From Yaniella halotolerans DSM 15476 (GTDB taxonomy: Bacteria > Actinomycetota > Actinomycetes > Actinomycetales > Micrococcaceae): a stretch of DNA of 64,000 nt. The stretch is taken from assembly GCF_000420805.1 (NCBI RefSeq), contig NZ_ATVQ01000001.1, forward strand, positions 868,001-932,000, in the 5' to 3' direction. Shown here piece after piece: positions 42,770 to 51,904 of this stretch (position 1 is the stretch's first letter; each line of letters starts with the position of its first letter). A model generated the notes under the pieces. The model was not told the DNA's origin and made no database searches. It worked only from the letters and a program-made list of their open reading frames with translations. A program made the translations under genes and the position numbers.

Positions 42770-44314
42770 TTACTCGTCACCCTCTGGTTTTAGCAGCGGG
42801 AACAGTATGGTCTCGCGAATTCCCGTGCCGGTCAACAGCATGACCAACCGGTCTACGCCCATACCGAGTCCACCGGTTGGGGGTGCACCATATTCTAGGG
42901 CGCGCAGGAAGTCGTGATCCAGCTGCATGGCCTCTTCATCGCCAGCAGCTGCAGCATCCGATTGTGCGGTCAAACGTTCGCGCTGGATGACCGGGTCAAT
43001 CAACTCAGAGAACGCGGTACCGATTTCATAACCGTTGATGATCAGGTCCCAGGCTTCGACCATGCGTGGGTCTTCGCGGTGTGGGCGGGCCAATGGTTGT
43101 GCCGCTTGCGGGTAATGATAGATAAAGGTTGGCTGAATGATATTTGGTTCAACCAGTTCATCAAACAGTTCCATCGCCAACTGCTGAACGTCGAGGTTTT
43201 CGTCAACGTCGATTTGGTGTTTCTTGGCAATGGCCCGGAGGTCTTCGGCAGAGGTATCCGGGGTGATCTGCTGACCGACGGCCTCGGAGACGGCCGGGTA
43301 GAATTCTTGCCATTCCCATGGCTCATCGAGTACAACGGTGTTACCCTCGGGAGTTTCCAGTTCTTTGCCGACACCGGAAGCTTCTGCAGCAGACAGGATG
43401 ATTTCGCGGATACGATCAGCCATGCCATACATATCCGAGTACGCTTCGTAGGCTTCCAACATCGTGAATTCAGGCGAGTGGGTGGAATCAACACCCTCGT
43501 TGCGGAACACACGTCCGATTTCAAAAATCTTGTCGATGCCGCCGACCACAGCACGCTTGAGATACAGTTCGGTGGCAATACGCAGCGTCATGGTCTGATC
43601 AAAAGCATTCAAGTGCGTTTCGAATGGACGAGCTTGGGCACCACCGTGGATCAGCTGCAAGATGGGGGTTTCAACCTCGATATAGCCCTGATCCTCCAGC
43701 GCACGACGAACCGAGCGTACGACGGCGGAGCGCTTGTGCACCATTTCGGCGGCTTCTTGACGCACGATCAAATCGGCATAGCGCTGACGGACGCGGGTCT
43801 CATCTGCGAGGTCGGCGTGCAGCACGGGCAGTGGACGCAGCGCCTTGGAGGCCATGGTCCAGGAATCGGCCATGATCGAGAGTTCACCACGCTTGGAAGC
43901 AATGACTTCACCGGTCACGGCGATATGGTCACCCAGATCGGCCAAGCCTTTATACGAATCAAGCGCTTCAGCCCCCACCCGTCCCTGGGAGAGCATGACC
44001 TGCAGACGTGGGTGGTCGCCGGTTTCGCCGCCCTCTTGCAGCGTGGCAAATGCCAACTTTCCGGTATTCCGCTGGAACACAATACGCCCGGCCACCGAAA
44101 CGATGTCACCGGTTTCTTCGCCGGCTTCCAGACTCGGGTATTTTTCACGAATCTGGGCAAGCGTATGGGTGCGTTCTACTTCAACGGGATAGGCTTGGAG
44201 TCCCGCGTCGAGCAGTTCCTGGCGTTTAGCGCGTCGAACTTTTCGCTGATCACGGGTATTTGCGGCGCCGTCACCGGCGGTCTGATTGGCATTAGCTGCA
44301 TTGGTCGTACTCAC
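42770..44314 (-). CDS. lysS: Lysyl-tRNA synthetase (class II)
   Basis: Charges tRNA-Lys. 514 aa, the usual bacterial length. Seen: an N-terminal OB-fold anticodon domain (VAGRIVFQRNTGKLAFATL), class II motif 1 (FLEVETPIL-like: YIEVETPILQ), motif 2 (FEIGRVFRNEGVDSTHSPEFTMLE) and motif 3 (GLGMGVDRLVMLLTG). GTG 44314 is used as start; TTG 44320 is two codons upstream and no clear ribosome site distinguishes them. Co-transcribed with the small membrane protein. Confidence 0.97.
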   Translation of the reverse strand: MSTTNAANANQTAGDGAANTRDQRKVRRAKRQELLDAGLQAYPVEVERTHTLAQIREKYPSLEAGEETGDIVSVAGRIVFQRNTGKLAFATLQEGGETGDHPRLQVMLSQGRVGAEALDSYKGLADLGDHIAVTGEVIASKRGELSIMADSWTMASKALRPLPVLHADLADETRVRQRYADLIVRQEAAEMVHKRSAVVRSVRRALEDQGYIEVETPILQLIHGGAQARPFETHLNAFDQTMTLRIATELYLKRAVVGGIDKIFEIGRVFRNEGVDSTHSPEFTMLEAYEAYSDMYGMADRIREIILSAAEASGVGKELETPEGNTVVLDEPWEWQEFYPAVSEAVGQQITPDTSAEDLRAIAKKHQIDVDENLDVQQLAMELFDELVEPNIIQPTFIYHYPQAAQPLARPHREDPRMVEAWDLIINGYEIGTAFSELIDPVIQRERLTAQSDAAAAGDEEAMQLDHDFLRALEYGAPPTGGLGMGVDRLVMLLTGTGIRETILFPLLKPEGDE

Positions 44315-44398
44315 GACCAATAGTCTAACTGTGGATCGTCCCCTGGGCTGCGTTATGTCTGGTTCCAGCGTTTTAATCGCCGCTGGCTCACAGCATGC

Positions 44399-45304
44399 TT
44401 AGCCTGTGGGATCAAATGGTCCTGGCGTCAATGCCGGGTACCGTGTTTGTGCGAACTCAGCGAGTTGTTCAGCCAGGGCTTGGACGTGTTCCAACGCGTA
44501 GTGATCAGCACGCCAACCAGCATGTAACCACACCGACAAAATCCCCGACCCAGTTGAAATCTTGGCGGGCCGCAGGCCGAAGTAGGCGTCTTCGGTGACG
44601 ACTGCGACCCCGTTACCCGCGGCCACGAGGGCCTGGGCAACCCGACCGGAATTTGTTTCGACAATTTGCGGTACGGTCAGCCCGGCAACATCGACTGCAC
44701 CGTCTAAGACTCTGCGTGACATGAAGTCCGTGGTGGCCACGACGACGCGCTCTTCCACGAGTTCTTCCAGTGGGATGTGCTCGCGGTCTGCCCACGGATG
44801 ATCTGGCGCAACATAGGCCCAGACCGGAAGTTCCACCAGGGCGATCGAACCAAACTCTCTGGGCGGTTCGGAAGGCATGATCACCAGGTCCGCGGTGTTG
44901 ACCGCCTGCTGCAGCGATGCACCGAGCGGGGTTTCAATCACATGCGAATGCAATCGGGAGGAGTCCAGGGTGGCGACGAACGGGATCACAATATCGATCA
45001 GCGTGGTACCCGGTGCGGCAAATGTGATTTCGGTGAACGTTCCGGTTGCCAGCATGCGTGCAAACGCTTCGGCCTTGTGAATTTCATTAATGACGGTTTG
45101 GGCCACCGGGAGGAACTCCTCCCCCGCAGCGGTCAGCCCTACGCCGGAACGATGCGACTGTAAGAGCTCCACTTTTAGGTGGCGTTGCAACTTCTGCAGT
45201 TGCCGCGACAGGGCTGGCTGGGTGATATTCAACCTACGTGCTGCCAGCGATACGTTGCGAGTTTCCGCTACCGTGAGAAACGCTGTAAGTAACCGTTCGT
45301 CCAT
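44399..45304 (-). CDS. LysR-family transcriptional regulator, probable regulator of gabT
   Basis: 301-aa LysR-type regulator: winged helix-turn-helix at residues 2-60 (LLTAFLTVAETRNVSLAARRLNITQPALSRQLQKLQ) and a periplasmic-binding-like effector domain from about 88. Start ATG 45304 is used; 31 in-frame upstream codons lack family pattern. It is divergent from gabT with a 107-base spacer, the classical layout for a LysR regulator and its target. A TTCA-N9-TGAA dyad at 45362-45378 fits the T-N11-A type but is weak. Confidence 0.88.
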   Translation of the reverse strand: MDERLLTAFLTVAETRNVSLAARRLNITQPALSRQLQKLQRHLKVELLQSHRSGVGLTAAGEEFLPVAQTVINEIHKAEAFARMLATGTFTEITFAAPGTTLIDIVIPFVATLDSSRLHSHVIETPLGASLQQAVNTADLVIMPSEPPREFGSIALVELPVWAYVAPDHPWADREHIPLEELVEERVVVATTDFMSRRVLDGAVDVAGLTVPQIVETNSGRVAQALVAAGNGVAVVTEDAYFGLRPAKISTGSGILSVWLHAGWRADHYALEHVQALAEQLAEFAQTRYPALTPGPFDPTG

Positions 45305-45411
45305 GACTGTTAAGCATACCCACCATGAAGAGATTCTATTGGCGGAACATAGGTGGAGTAGTTCATACTGAGGGTGAATACTTTTATCGTCCTGCAACGT
45401 TAGGAATCCTC

Positions 45412-46740
45412 ATGTCGCGTGAACCGCTCGATCAGTCTCGCAAACTCGTTACCGAGCTCCCCGGCCCCAAGGCCCGTGAGCTGCGCGAACGCCTTGAAAC
45501 ATATGTTCCTAAAGCCGTAAGCCCTTCAACACCAGCTTTTGTTTCGCGTGCTGAAGGCGGCATCGTGGAAGACGTCGACGGTAACCGCTTGATCGACCTC
45601 GGTGCTGGCATCGCCGTCACCACCGTGGGCGCTTCGCACCCGAAAGTCGTCAAAGCCGTACAGGAACAGGTCGAAGACTTCACCCACACCTGCTTCATGG
45701 TGACCCCGTATGAGTCCTATATTCAGCTGGCCAAGCGTCTCGATGAACTCGTCCCGATTTCCAGCCATACCCGTACCGTCTTGCTGAACTCCGGTGCCGA
45801 AGCCGTTGAGAACGCCGTCAAAGTTGCGCGCGCCTACACCGGCAAACAGGCTGTTGCAGCCTTCGATAACGCCTACCACGGTCGTACCACCCTGACCATG
45901 GGGCTCACCGCCAAAAACATGCCGTACAAGGAATCCTTTGGCCCGTTTGCTTCCGAGCTCTACCGTGTGCCAGGCTCCTACCCGTACCGCGATGGTCTCA
46001 GTGGCGAAGAAGCTGCAGCCCGCACCATTGAGTCACTGGAGTCCCAGATCGGCGCCAACAACCTGGCCGCCGTCATTATGGAACCCATCCAGGGCGAAGG
46101 TGGCTTCATTGTGCCAGCCGAAGGCTTCTTGGCCAAGGTTGTCGAATGGTGTAAAGCCAACGATGTGCTATTCATCGCAGACGAAGTCCAGACCGGCTTT
46201 GTCCGCACCGGTACCTGGTTTGCTTCCGAGGCCGAAGGTATCGAACCGGATCTGATCGCCCTGGCAAAAGGTATCGCCGGTGGTATGCCACTGTCTGCTG
46301 TTACCGGTCGCGCCGAAGTGATGGATGCCGTCCACGCCGGTGGGCTGGGCGGAACCTACGGTGGTAACCCGGTCGCCGTCGCCGCCGGTATCGCCTCGCT
46401 TGAAGCCATGGAAGAAGAAGGCATGGCCGCCAAGGCCACCCGGATCGGTGAAATCATCACCGAGCACTTCACCCAGCTCCAAAAAGACGACGCACGTATT
46501 GGTGACATCCGTGGCCGTGGCGCCATGATGGCCGTTGAAATGGTCGATCCAGCAACCAAAGAGCCGCTGCCGAAGCTCGTCAACAACGTTGCTGTCGAAG
46601 CCCGCAAACAGGGCGTCATTACCTTGACCGCCGGCACCTACGGTAACGTGCTGCGTTTCTTGCCACCGGTCATTATCGGTGAAGACCTCCTCAAAGAAGG
46701 CCTGAGCGTGATCACCGATATCTTGACTGATATGAAATAA
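45412..46740 (+). CDS. gabT: 4-aminobutyrate (GABA) aminotransferase
   Basis: Class III PLP-dependent aminotransferase of 442 aa that converts GABA and 2-oxoglutarate to succinate semialdehyde and glutamate (5-aminovalerate possible). Seen: DLGAGIAVTTVGASHP, NSGAEAVENAVKVARAYTGK, AFDNAYHGRT, E-IQGEGGF, FIADEVQTGFVRTG and PLP-lysine in LAKGIAGGMPLSA. The start is ATG 45412 with AGGA eight bases before; an upstream in-frame ATG at 45325 is less likely. No succinate-semialdehyde dehydrogenase or GABA permease gene is adjacent. Confidence 0.92.
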   Translation: MSREPLDQSRKLVTELPGPKARELRERLETYVPKAVSPSTPAFVSRAEGGIVEDVDGNRLIDLGAGIAVTTVGASHPKVVKAVQEQVEDFTHTCFMVTPYESYIQLAKRLDELVPISSHTRTVLLNSGAEAVENAVKVARAYTGKQAVAAFDNAYHGRTTLTMGLTAKNMPYKESFGPFASELYRVPGSYPYRDGLSGEEAAARTIESLESQIGANNLAAVIMEPIQGEGGFIVPAEGFLAKVVEWCKANDVLFIADEVQTGFVRTGTWFASEAEGIEPDLIALAKGIAGGMPLSAVTGRAEVMDAVHAGGLGGTYGGNPVAVAAGIASLEAMEEEGMAAKATRIGEIITEHFTQLQKDDARIGDIRGRGAMMAVEMVDPATKEPLPKLVNNVAVEARKQGVITLTAGTYGNVLRFLPPVIIGEDLLKEGLSVITDILTDMK

Positions 46741-46771
46741 CTCCCAAACGCTCTCACCTCGACGAGACAAG

Positions 46772-46810
46772 GACTGTGGCCGCAACCAACTTCTGGCTGC
46801 GGCCACAGTC
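46772..46810. terminator. Hairpin between gabT and PEBP gene
   Basis: Perfect 13-bp stem (46772-46784 with 46798-46810) in the convergent spacer. No strong U-tract, so termination strength is uncertain. Confidence 0.65.
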
Positions 46811-46829
46811 GTTAAACGCGTGCTTTTGG

Positions 46830-47378
46830 TTAGCGTGCGAAGAGTCCGGTTATCCGACCCCGACCAATGGCGTGTTTGAACAGGTTAAATCCAACCTGGG
46901 CCGGGGTGGCATCTGCGCCCAGTTCTAACGTTGTACCGACGGCGTGGACGACGAACATGTACCGGTGTTCTACATGGCCCTCCGGTGGGGCAGCACCTGT
47001 GAAACCGGCCACATTGCGGTCATTGGCCAAGAAGATCGGGCCCTGCCCCGCACCGGAGACGTTGAAGGCTGACCAATCGATCTCGTCCCAACGCACAGCC
47101 CCGCCGGCGAGCGCGGTGACGGTTGCTGGGATATTGAAGGCCGACATGTGCCAGAACCCACTGGCCGTCGGAGCGTCTGGATCCAGACAGGTCAGCGCGA
47201 ATGTTTCAGTGCCCACTGGGATATTGGACCACGAGAGCTGTGGCAGTTCATCGCGCCCACCCAGTCCAAGACTTTCCATAACTGAGCGGGTCGGCAACTT
47301 GCCGCCGTCGGTGAAGTCCTCGCTGGTCAGCGTGATTTCAGGTAATGCTGGAAGTGGTTCATACGGATCAAAACTCAT
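46830..47378 (-). CDS. YbhB/YbcL-type Raf-kinase-inhibitor-like (PEBP) protein
   Basis: 182-aa phosphatidylethanolamine-binding-protein fold. Seen: LTCLDPDAPTASGFWHMSAFNIPA (family DPDAP...FxHW region) and the GHVEHRYMFVVHAV pattern near residue 130. Bacterial members have no firmly established function. Monocistronic, flanked by a hairpin on one side and a divergent membrane-protein gene on the other. Confidence 0.9.
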   Translation of the reverse strand: MSFDPYEPLPALPEITLTSEDFTDGGKLPTRSVMESLGLGGRDELPQLSWSNIPVGTETFALTCLDPDAPTASGFWHMSAFNIPATVTALAGGAVRWDEIDWSAFNVSGAGQGPIFLANDRNVAGFTGAAPPEGHVEHRYMFVVHAVGTTLELGADATPAQVGFNLFKHAIGRGRITGLFAR

Positions 47379-47492
47379 ATCTGCATCCTGACACGCGACA
47401 TCGATGACGTCCAGGGTTCACTGTGATGATCAGGTTCTGTAGCGTGGAATACACTAGACACAATCGTCTTGCTACTGAACCAGGGAGGAAAG

Positions 47493-47888
47493 GTGCAACA
47501 GTCCGATCCCAATCGATTCAGAGGGATAACAAGCATTGGAGTAGGAGCCTCGCTTACGGTCATACTGCTGACGCTGGCCCTCGAGATGTCGCTGCTGTGG
47601 ACCATGGTGCTGATGTTGCCGGTCATTGCCGTTGCGATTACGGTGCAGCGTCTGCGGCCAAGTTTTCCTGGAAAATCAGCTTCCAGTACGGCGTTGGTCA
47701 TCACCCTGACAGTCTTCACGCTCATTGTGCCGTGGTTTACCTGGGAGGGCTCGGCGGTGTTTGGCTTAGCTGCGCTCTGCCTCGTCTATGGGGCCTTAAC
47801 TGCGTACTTGGCGTATAAAGCCTGGCCCGCCCCGCCTCGGAAGTCGCTGGCGGTGCGGGATTGGGCACCCGCTGATGAGACAGGTTAA
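47493..47888 (+). CDS. Uncharacterised four-helix membrane protein
   Basis: 131-aa protein with about four membrane helices (residues roughly 13-31, 36-52, 67-83, 87-108) and a basic/Pro-rich tail (KAWPAPPRKSLAVRDW). It starts at GTG 47493, chosen because GGGAGGAAA lies directly upstream; the TTG eight codons earlier overlaps that site. Ends before a strong terminator. Function unknown. Confidence 0.7.
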   Translation: MQQSDPNRFRGITSIGVGASLTVILLTLALEMSLLWTMVLMLPVIAVAITVQRLRPSFPGKSASSTALVITLTVFTLIVPWFTWEGSAVFGLAALCLVYGALTAYLAYKAWPAPPRKSLAVRDWAPADETG

Positions 47889-47897
47889 CGCAACACG

Positions 47898-47938
47898 AAC
47901 GCCTCGGACCGATGCATCCTGAATCGGTCCGAGGCGTT
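47898..47938. terminator. Bidirectional terminator between membrane protein and M13 peptidase genes
   Basis: Perfect 16-bp stem (47898-47913 with 47923-47938) with a 9-base loop in a convergent spacer, followed by ATCGTTAT. Confidence 0.85.
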
Positions 47939-47968
47939 ATCGTTATGCAGTTGTGTTCGTCAACGGGC

Positions 47969-49984
47969 TTACCAAATAGTCACGCGCTCTTCTGGAGCAA
48001 GCCACATGTCGTCACCCTGTTTGGTGCCATACGCCTCGTGGAACGCATCCAGGTTCTTGACCACCTGGTTAGAGCGGAACTCATTTGGCGAGTGGGGATC
48101 CGTTGAGACGCGGGTAACCGCAGCCTCAGGGCGGATCAGCTGGCGCCATACGGAGGCCCAGGATTCAAAGAATTGCCGATCGATGGCTTTGCGATCTGCT
48201 GGGTCGTTGGGATCCAGGTCCTGAGCCGTGACTGCTTCTGGGTTTTGGTCCAGGTACAGGTAGAGCGCTTTATGGCTGATGCCCAAACCGCCGAGGTCAC
48301 CGATGTTTTCACCAAGCGTCAGTTCGCCGTTGACGTTGTGGTCCGGAGCTTCTGCAGGCGCCAACACCTTGTACTGGTCGATCAGCGATTCGGTGCGTTC
48401 AGTAAACGCCCCGCGGTCTTCATCAGTCCACCAGTTATTCAGTGCGCCATCGCCGTCATACTGTGAACCTTGATCATCAAAGCCGTGCCCAATTTCGTGG
48501 CCGATGACCGCACCGATGCCACCAAAGTTTTGGGCGGGTGTGGCTTCGGGTGAGAAGAATGGCGGCTGCAGAATAGCTGCCGGGAAGACGATCGCATTTT
48601 CTAACGGGGAGTAATACGCGTTGACCGTCTGTGGGCTCATGTGCCACTCTTCTGGATCCGGGCCGTCTTCGATTTTCGACAGGTTGTCCTCGAAATCGTG
48701 CGCAGAAATGCGGTCGAGGGTAGCGACCAGGTCGGTGGCGTCGACTTCGATATCCGAGTAGTCGTGCCATTTGACCGGATACCCAACCATCGGGTTGAAC
48801 TTCGACAGTTTCTCCAGGGCGCGCTTGCGTGTTTCTTCACCCATCCACGGCAGTTGCGCGATGGAGCCCGCATAGGCCTGTTGGAGCGCATCAACGAGCC
48901 GGTCCATATCCTGGCGGTGCGATTCCGTGTAGTGCTTGGCCACATACAGACGGCCGACGTCTTCGCCGAGGGTCGAGTTGACCAGGCTGACCGCACGTTT
49001 CCAACGGGGGCGGAGTTCTTCGGTACCGGATAGTACCTTGCTGAACTCAAAGTTGGCCTGCACGAAGGCATCCGATAGGTACGGTGCGTGCGACGATATC
49101 AGGTGCAGCTTCAGCCAGATGCGCCAGGATTTGGTGGGTTCTGACGCCAAGAGCTCTTCCAGTCCGGTGAGGAAGTCTGGCTGCCAGACGACGATTTCGG
49201 CCGAACGGTTTTCGTGTTTCTGGCCCGGCGCCATCTTCATCCCGGTCAACCAGTGGATACCGGAGGGGAATTCTTCAAGCAGCGCGTCTCGGGTGTAGAG
49301 GTTATAGCGTTTGACCGCGTCTCGCACCGACACAATGTCCCAGTGCTGCTGCGCAAGCTTGGTTTCCAGATCGATGACCCGTTTGGCCATCTTGCGTGCG
49401 CGTTTTTCCGTTGGGGCGAGCTCGGACAGCAGAAACAGCTGTTCGATATAGGTGCGGTAGGCCTCGACGATATCGGCGAACTTTTCGTCGCGGTAATACG
49501 ATTCGTCGGGTAGACCCAGGCCGCTTTGAATCATGTGCAGCAATACGCGATCGGGGTTTCCGGCGTCTGGCATGGCACCGGTGCCGATCGGACCGCCGAC
49601 AATGCCTTTACGTTGGAGCTTGCCCGTCATTTCCATGAATTCCGCGGCACTGTCGATGGCGGATATCTTATCCAGGGTCTCCCACAGCGGGGTAACGCCC
49701 TGGGATTCGATGGTCTTTTCATCCATCATGGCCGTGTACAGTGCGCCAATGCGTGCGGCGGCGCCGTCGTCACTATGTTCTGCGGTGATGGGCTTTTTCA
49801 GCTGTTTCTTCGACAGCCCGCTGGCTGCGTCTTGCAGGATGTTGTGGACGGCGATTTCGGACTGATCATGCAGTTCCATAAACGCGCCATAGGTGCCGCG
49901 ATCCGCGGGGATGGTGTTGTTGTCCATCCATTCACCATTAACGTGTCGGTACAGGTCCTGGGTCGGTTGAGGTATGGCTGTCAC
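47969..49984 (-). CDS. M13-family zinc metallopeptidase (neprilysin/PepO-like)
   Basis: 671-aa peptidase that cleaves small peptides. Seen: N-terminal M13_N domain (DLYRHVNGEWMDNNTIPADRGTYGAF), NAYYSPLENAIVFPAAILQPPFF (the NAxY-substrate strand), zinc motif H-E-x-x-H in AVIGHEIGHGFDDQGSQYDGDG, the third ligand Glu in GENIGDLGG, and the C-terminal end E-RVTIW. No signal peptide, so it is probably cytoplasmic, as usual for actinobacterial members. It is located between gabT-side genes and panC. Confidence 0.95.
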   Translation of the reverse strand: MTAIPQPTQDLYRHVNGEWMDNNTIPADRGTYGAFMELHDQSEIAVHNILQDAASGLSKKQLKKPITAEHSDDGAAARIGALYTAMMDEKTIESQGVTPLWETLDKISAIDSAAEFMEMTGKLQRKGIVGGPIGTGAMPDAGNPDRVLLHMIQSGLGLPDESYYRDEKFADIVEAYRTYIEQLFLLSELAPTEKRARKMAKRVIDLETKLAQQHWDIVSVRDAVKRYNLYTRDALLEEFPSGIHWLTGMKMAPGQKHENRSAEIVVWQPDFLTGLEELLASEPTKSWRIWLKLHLISSHAPYLSDAFVQANFEFSKVLSGTEELRPRWKRAVSLVNSTLGEDVGRLYVAKHYTESHRQDMDRLVDALQQAYAGSIAQLPWMGEETRKRALEKLSKFNPMVGYPVKWHDYSDIEVDATDLVATLDRISAHDFEDNLSKIEDGPDPEEWHMSPQTVNAYYSPLENAIVFPAAILQPPFFSPEATPAQNFGGIGAVIGHEIGHGFDDQGSQYDGDGALNNWWTDEDRGAFTERTESLIDQYKVLAPAEAPDHNVNGELTLGENIGDLGGLGISHKALYLYLDQNPEAVTAQDLDPNDPADRKAIDRQFFESWASVWRQLIRPEAAVTRVSTDPHSPNEFRSNQVVKNLDAFHEAYGTKQGDDMWLAPEERVTIW

Positions 49985-50024
49985 GCGTCTCCTTGAGAAA
50001 TGGTGCCGGTATCCAATTGGTAGC

Positions 50025-50939
50025 CTACGGCGCTAGCAACATGTTGTCGATGAGCCGAACCGGGGGCACCCGGGCGGCCACGAGGGCGAGTGCTTCGTGC
50101 GCCAGTGGTCGGGCAAGAAGCTCTTCTGAAAGCGGTGCGAGGGTGGCCGGGTCAACGATCTCCAAATAGTCTAGTTCGACGTGTTCGTGGGATCGAATGA
50201 TGTCTCGTGCGGCGTCGATATCGACGCGTTCACCGTTGGTTACCTGATCGGCCAAATAGTGCAGCGCCTGGGATAGGCCCAGTGCTTTTTCCATGCCGTG
50301 ATCATCGAGTCGAACGTTGCGCGATGACAACGCCAGGCCCGAGGGGGCTCGGACCAGATCGACCGGGCGGATGTCGACATCAATGTTGAGGTCTTGTGCC
50401 AGGCGGGTGACGATGGCCAGCTGTTGGGCGTCTTTTTGTCCAAAGTAGCTGCGCAGCGTGGCCGGTGCGGGGGGCATGAGAATATTCCACAGTTTGGCAA
50501 CCACGGTACAGACACCGTCGAAGTGGCCGGGGCGTGAGGCGCCTTCGAAGACGCGGCCCATTTGCCCTGCTGACACCCGGATCTGCGGGGCGTCTGGGTA
50601 TCCGGGATACATGTGCTGGGTGTCGGGAGCAAAGACGATGTCTCCCCCATACCTGGTGACCAGTTCCATGTCCGCATCGAGGTCACGCGGATAGTGCTCG
50701 TAGTCCTCATCGCGATCAAATTGCAGCGGGTTGACGAACACGGATGCGACGACGAGATCATTTTCGGCACGCGCCTGTTCAAATAGTGCGCCGTGACCGT
50801 CGTGTAGGGCACCCATAGTTGGCACAAGGCCGACCGTTGGCGCCGAGTTGCCTGCGGCAACGAGTTCGGCGACCTTGTCAGCGATCTGGGTTTTGGCAGC
50901 GGTGGCTGTGGTGGCCAGTTGAGCTTGTTGGAGTGTCAC
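50025..50939 (-). CDS. panC: Pantothenate synthetase
   Basis: Joins pantoate and beta-alanine with ATP in coenzyme A synthesis; 304 aa. Seen: VGLVPTMGALHDGHGALFEQAR (the HIGH-like nucleotide site), VFVNPLQFDRDEDYEHYPRDLDADMEL, YFGQKDAQQLA, and SSRNVRL. panB and panD are not adjacent. It follows the DUF2520 gene by 45 bases on the same strand. Confidence 0.96.
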   Translation of the reverse strand: MTLQQAQLATTATAAKTQIADKVAELVAAGNSAPTVGLVPTMGALHDGHGALFEQARAENDLVVASVFVNPLQFDRDEDYEHYPRDLDADMELVTRYGGDIVFAPDTQHMYPGYPDAPQIRVSAGQMGRVFEGASRPGHFDGVCTVVAKLWNILMPPAPATLRSYFGQKDAQQLAIVTRLAQDLNIDVDIRPVDLVRAPSGLALSSRNVRLDDHGMEKALGLSQALHYLADQVTNGERVDIDAARDIIRSHEHVELDYLEIVDPATLAPLSEELLARPLAHEALALVAARVPPVRLIDNMLLAP

Positions 50940-50984
50940 GACCCATAGTCTAATCCGAAGCTGAGCTGAAGGGTGCAGGCGAAC

Positions 50985-51893
50985 TTAGCCTTCAAGCATC
51001 TGGAGGAGTTCTTCGAGTTTGCTCGCATTGATGATTCCTGCCCCGTGAGCCCGCCGCGCGGTGGCGACGGCCATGGACCGGTAGGTTTCATAGAGGTCAG
51101 GATCATCGAGTTCCTGCAGGGTTGCAATATGTGTGGCTACCGTTCCCACATCACCTCGCGAGACCGGTCCGGTGAGTGCCTGGTCGCCGTTATTCAGAGC
51201 GTTTTCGAGGCTGGCGGTCATCAGGTTGCCCAATAATTTCGGTGCCTGGGCGATCCCTGCGGACTCCAACATCGCTTGGGCCTGAGCGGTCAGCGTGACC
51301 AGGTGGTTTGAGGCGTGAGCCATCGCGGCGTGATAGGTTGGACGCGCGTTTTCGGGGATGGTCACCGGGATACCACCCATCTCGACCACCAGTGCCTCGG
51401 CGATCGGCACGACGACTGCGTCAGCGGTGATCCCAAACGCTGTATTTTGGAGTCGGTCGGCGTCCAGGCTCAGCCCGGAGAAGGTCATGGCCGGGTGGAT
51501 GGCCACCGGGATGGCGCCGTGCTCGCGCACCGACTGCAGCACCGAGGTACCGTAGCGTCCCGAGGTGTGGACCAGCAGGTGGCCGGTTTGGATGTGGCCG
51601 GCTGCGGCGAGTCCGGCGACCAGTGGTTCCAGGACGTCGTCAGGTACCGCAAAAATCACGGCTTCGGAACGGCGCAGAATATCTGGGATCTCGATGATTG
51701 GCACATCGGGCAGTAGGGTTTCTGCTCGGTTGATCGAGGCGTCGGATACCGCGTGGACGGCGGTAATTGTGTGGCCTGCGCGCTGCAGGGCCATGCCGAG
51801 GACGGCGCCGACGCGGCCTGCCCCGATAATGCCGATACCGAGCCGGTTGGGTTGGCCGATTGCTCCGGTGGTCAGGGGTTCGTCAACGCTCAT
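50985..51893 (-). CDS. Rossmann-fold / DUF2520 protein
   Basis: 302-aa two-domain protein resembling F420-dependent NADP reductase/ketopantoate-reductase-like folds. N-terminal NAD(P) motif IGIIGAGRVGAVLG; C-terminal helical DUF2520 domain with FAIHPAMTFSG-like AIHPAMTFSGLSLD and YHAAMAHASNHLVTLTAQA. It is usually found beside panC in actinobacteria, as here. A ketopantoate or related reductase role has been suggested by position but is unproven. Confidence 0.88.
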   Translation of the reverse strand: MSVDEPLTTGAIGQPNRLGIGIIGAGRVGAVLGMALQRAGHTITAVHAVSDASINRAETLLPDVPIIEIPDILRRSEAVIFAVPDDVLEPLVAGLAAAGHIQTGHLLVHTSGRYGTSVLQSVREHGAIPVAIHPAMTFSGLSLDADRLQNTAFGITADAVVVPIAEALVVEMGGIPVTIPENARPTYHAAMAHASNHLVTLTAQAQAMLESAGIAQAPKLLGNLMTASLENALNNGDQALTGPVSRGDVGTVATHIATLQELDDPDLYETYRSMAVATARRAHGAGIINASKLEELLQMLEG

Positions 51894-51904
51894 GAGTACC
51901 TTCC

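Noticed and set aside
42914-44323. 469-aa open frame on the plus strand opposite lysS
   Set aside because: It is the mirror of a strongly conserved lysS; its translation is low-complexity Gly/Val/His/Phe-rich and has no start context.
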